Assembly: GCA_017458545.1 (NCBI GenBank)
Contig: JAFTBA010000106.1
Span: 1-6,236, forward strand
DNA: 6,236 bases
Direction of reading: 5' to 3'
Origin: Synergistaceae bacterium
GTDB lineage: Bacteria; Synergistota; Synergistia; Synergistales; Aminobacteriaceae
Shown here: in pieces, positions 6,168-6,236 of the stretch
Layout: every line of letters starts with the position of its first letter
How positions within the stretch are numbered: position 1 is the first letter of the stretch
Made by a program: the position numbers and the translations under genes
Notes under the pieces: model-generated
What the model was told of the DNA's origin: nothing
Databases searched by the model: none
The model's input: the letters and a program-made list of their open reading frames with translations, nothing else

Positions 6168-6236
6168 ATGAGTACTATAGATTTCAATGACGAGTGTGTT
6201 CACGTAGTCTTTCTTGGTCTTCCTAACGTTCCCGGA
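6168..6236 (+). CDS. Unrecognised protein, N-terminal 23 residues only
   Basis: An open frame from ATG 6168 (or TTG 6165) runs off the right edge after 23 codons, giving MSTIDFNDECVHVV followed by FLGLPNVPG. A good AGGAG site precedes it. The hydrophobic strand followed by G-x-P-N-x-x-G resembles the first strand and loop of a P-loop GTPase. However, a P-loop needs four residues between its first glycine and the GK pair, and here there are five before the glycine, so I do not call it a GTPase. Same strand as the upstream genes; it may be the original downstream neighbour of valS or a third gene of the restriction-modification transcript. Confidence 0.55.
   Translation, partial: MSTIDFNDECVHVVFLGLPNVPG

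Noticed and set aside
6210..6236. P-loop (Walker A) GTPase motif at the right edge
   Set aside because: GLPNVPG has one residue too many for GxxxxGK, and the following codons are outside the window.

Overview
The window is a compact stretch of bacterial chromosome in which every gene lies on the + strand. Base composition is moderate (by hand count of sampled lines, about 48-60% GC in valS and about 35% in the restriction gene). There are good Shine-Dalgarno sites, one clear TTG start, and short gaps between genes. This suits an anaerobic Gram-positive-like or Synergistota-type bacterium. That placement is a guess from style, not from a marker gene.

Layout. Positions 1-4251 hold the end of a three-gene operon: the 3' part of a nucleosidase of the MTA/SAH nucleosidase (phosphorylase) superfamily, a low-specificity L-threonine aldolase-type PLP enzyme, and a complete valyl-tRNA synthetase. 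The gaps between them are 1 and 11 bases. A Rho-independent terminator follows the valS stop codon directly. Next comes a two-gene type II restriction-modification module (4300-6080) whose proteins are clear homologues of R.HindIII and M.HindIII, so the predicted target is AAGCTT with adenine-N6 protection. The endonuclease gene is first, and its stop codon overlaps the methyltransferase start (ATGA). An 84-base spacer follows, holding two ribosome-binding sites, a tiny possible leader ORF and mutually exclusive pairing options. The first 23 codons of an unrecognised gene then run off the right edge.

The most interesting points are regulatory. A good -35/-10 pair (TTGAGA, 17 bases, AATAAT) sits across the end of valS. 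Its predicted start point falls at the first loop base of the valS terminator. A restriction-modification transcript from there would lack the C-rich arm of the hairpin and could not be terminated by it. Read-through RNA from valS would carry the whole hairpin, which also hides the G-run that may serve as ribosome-binding site for the endonuclease. This arrangement would insulate the module from the housekeeping operon. The endonuclease gene is also much more AT-rich in sampled lines than the methyltransferase gene, hinting at different histories or constraints. No controller (C) protein gene is present, so control would have to come from this promoter/terminator arrangement and from translational coupling. 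The gene families themselves are known; I see no wholly new protein system in the window.
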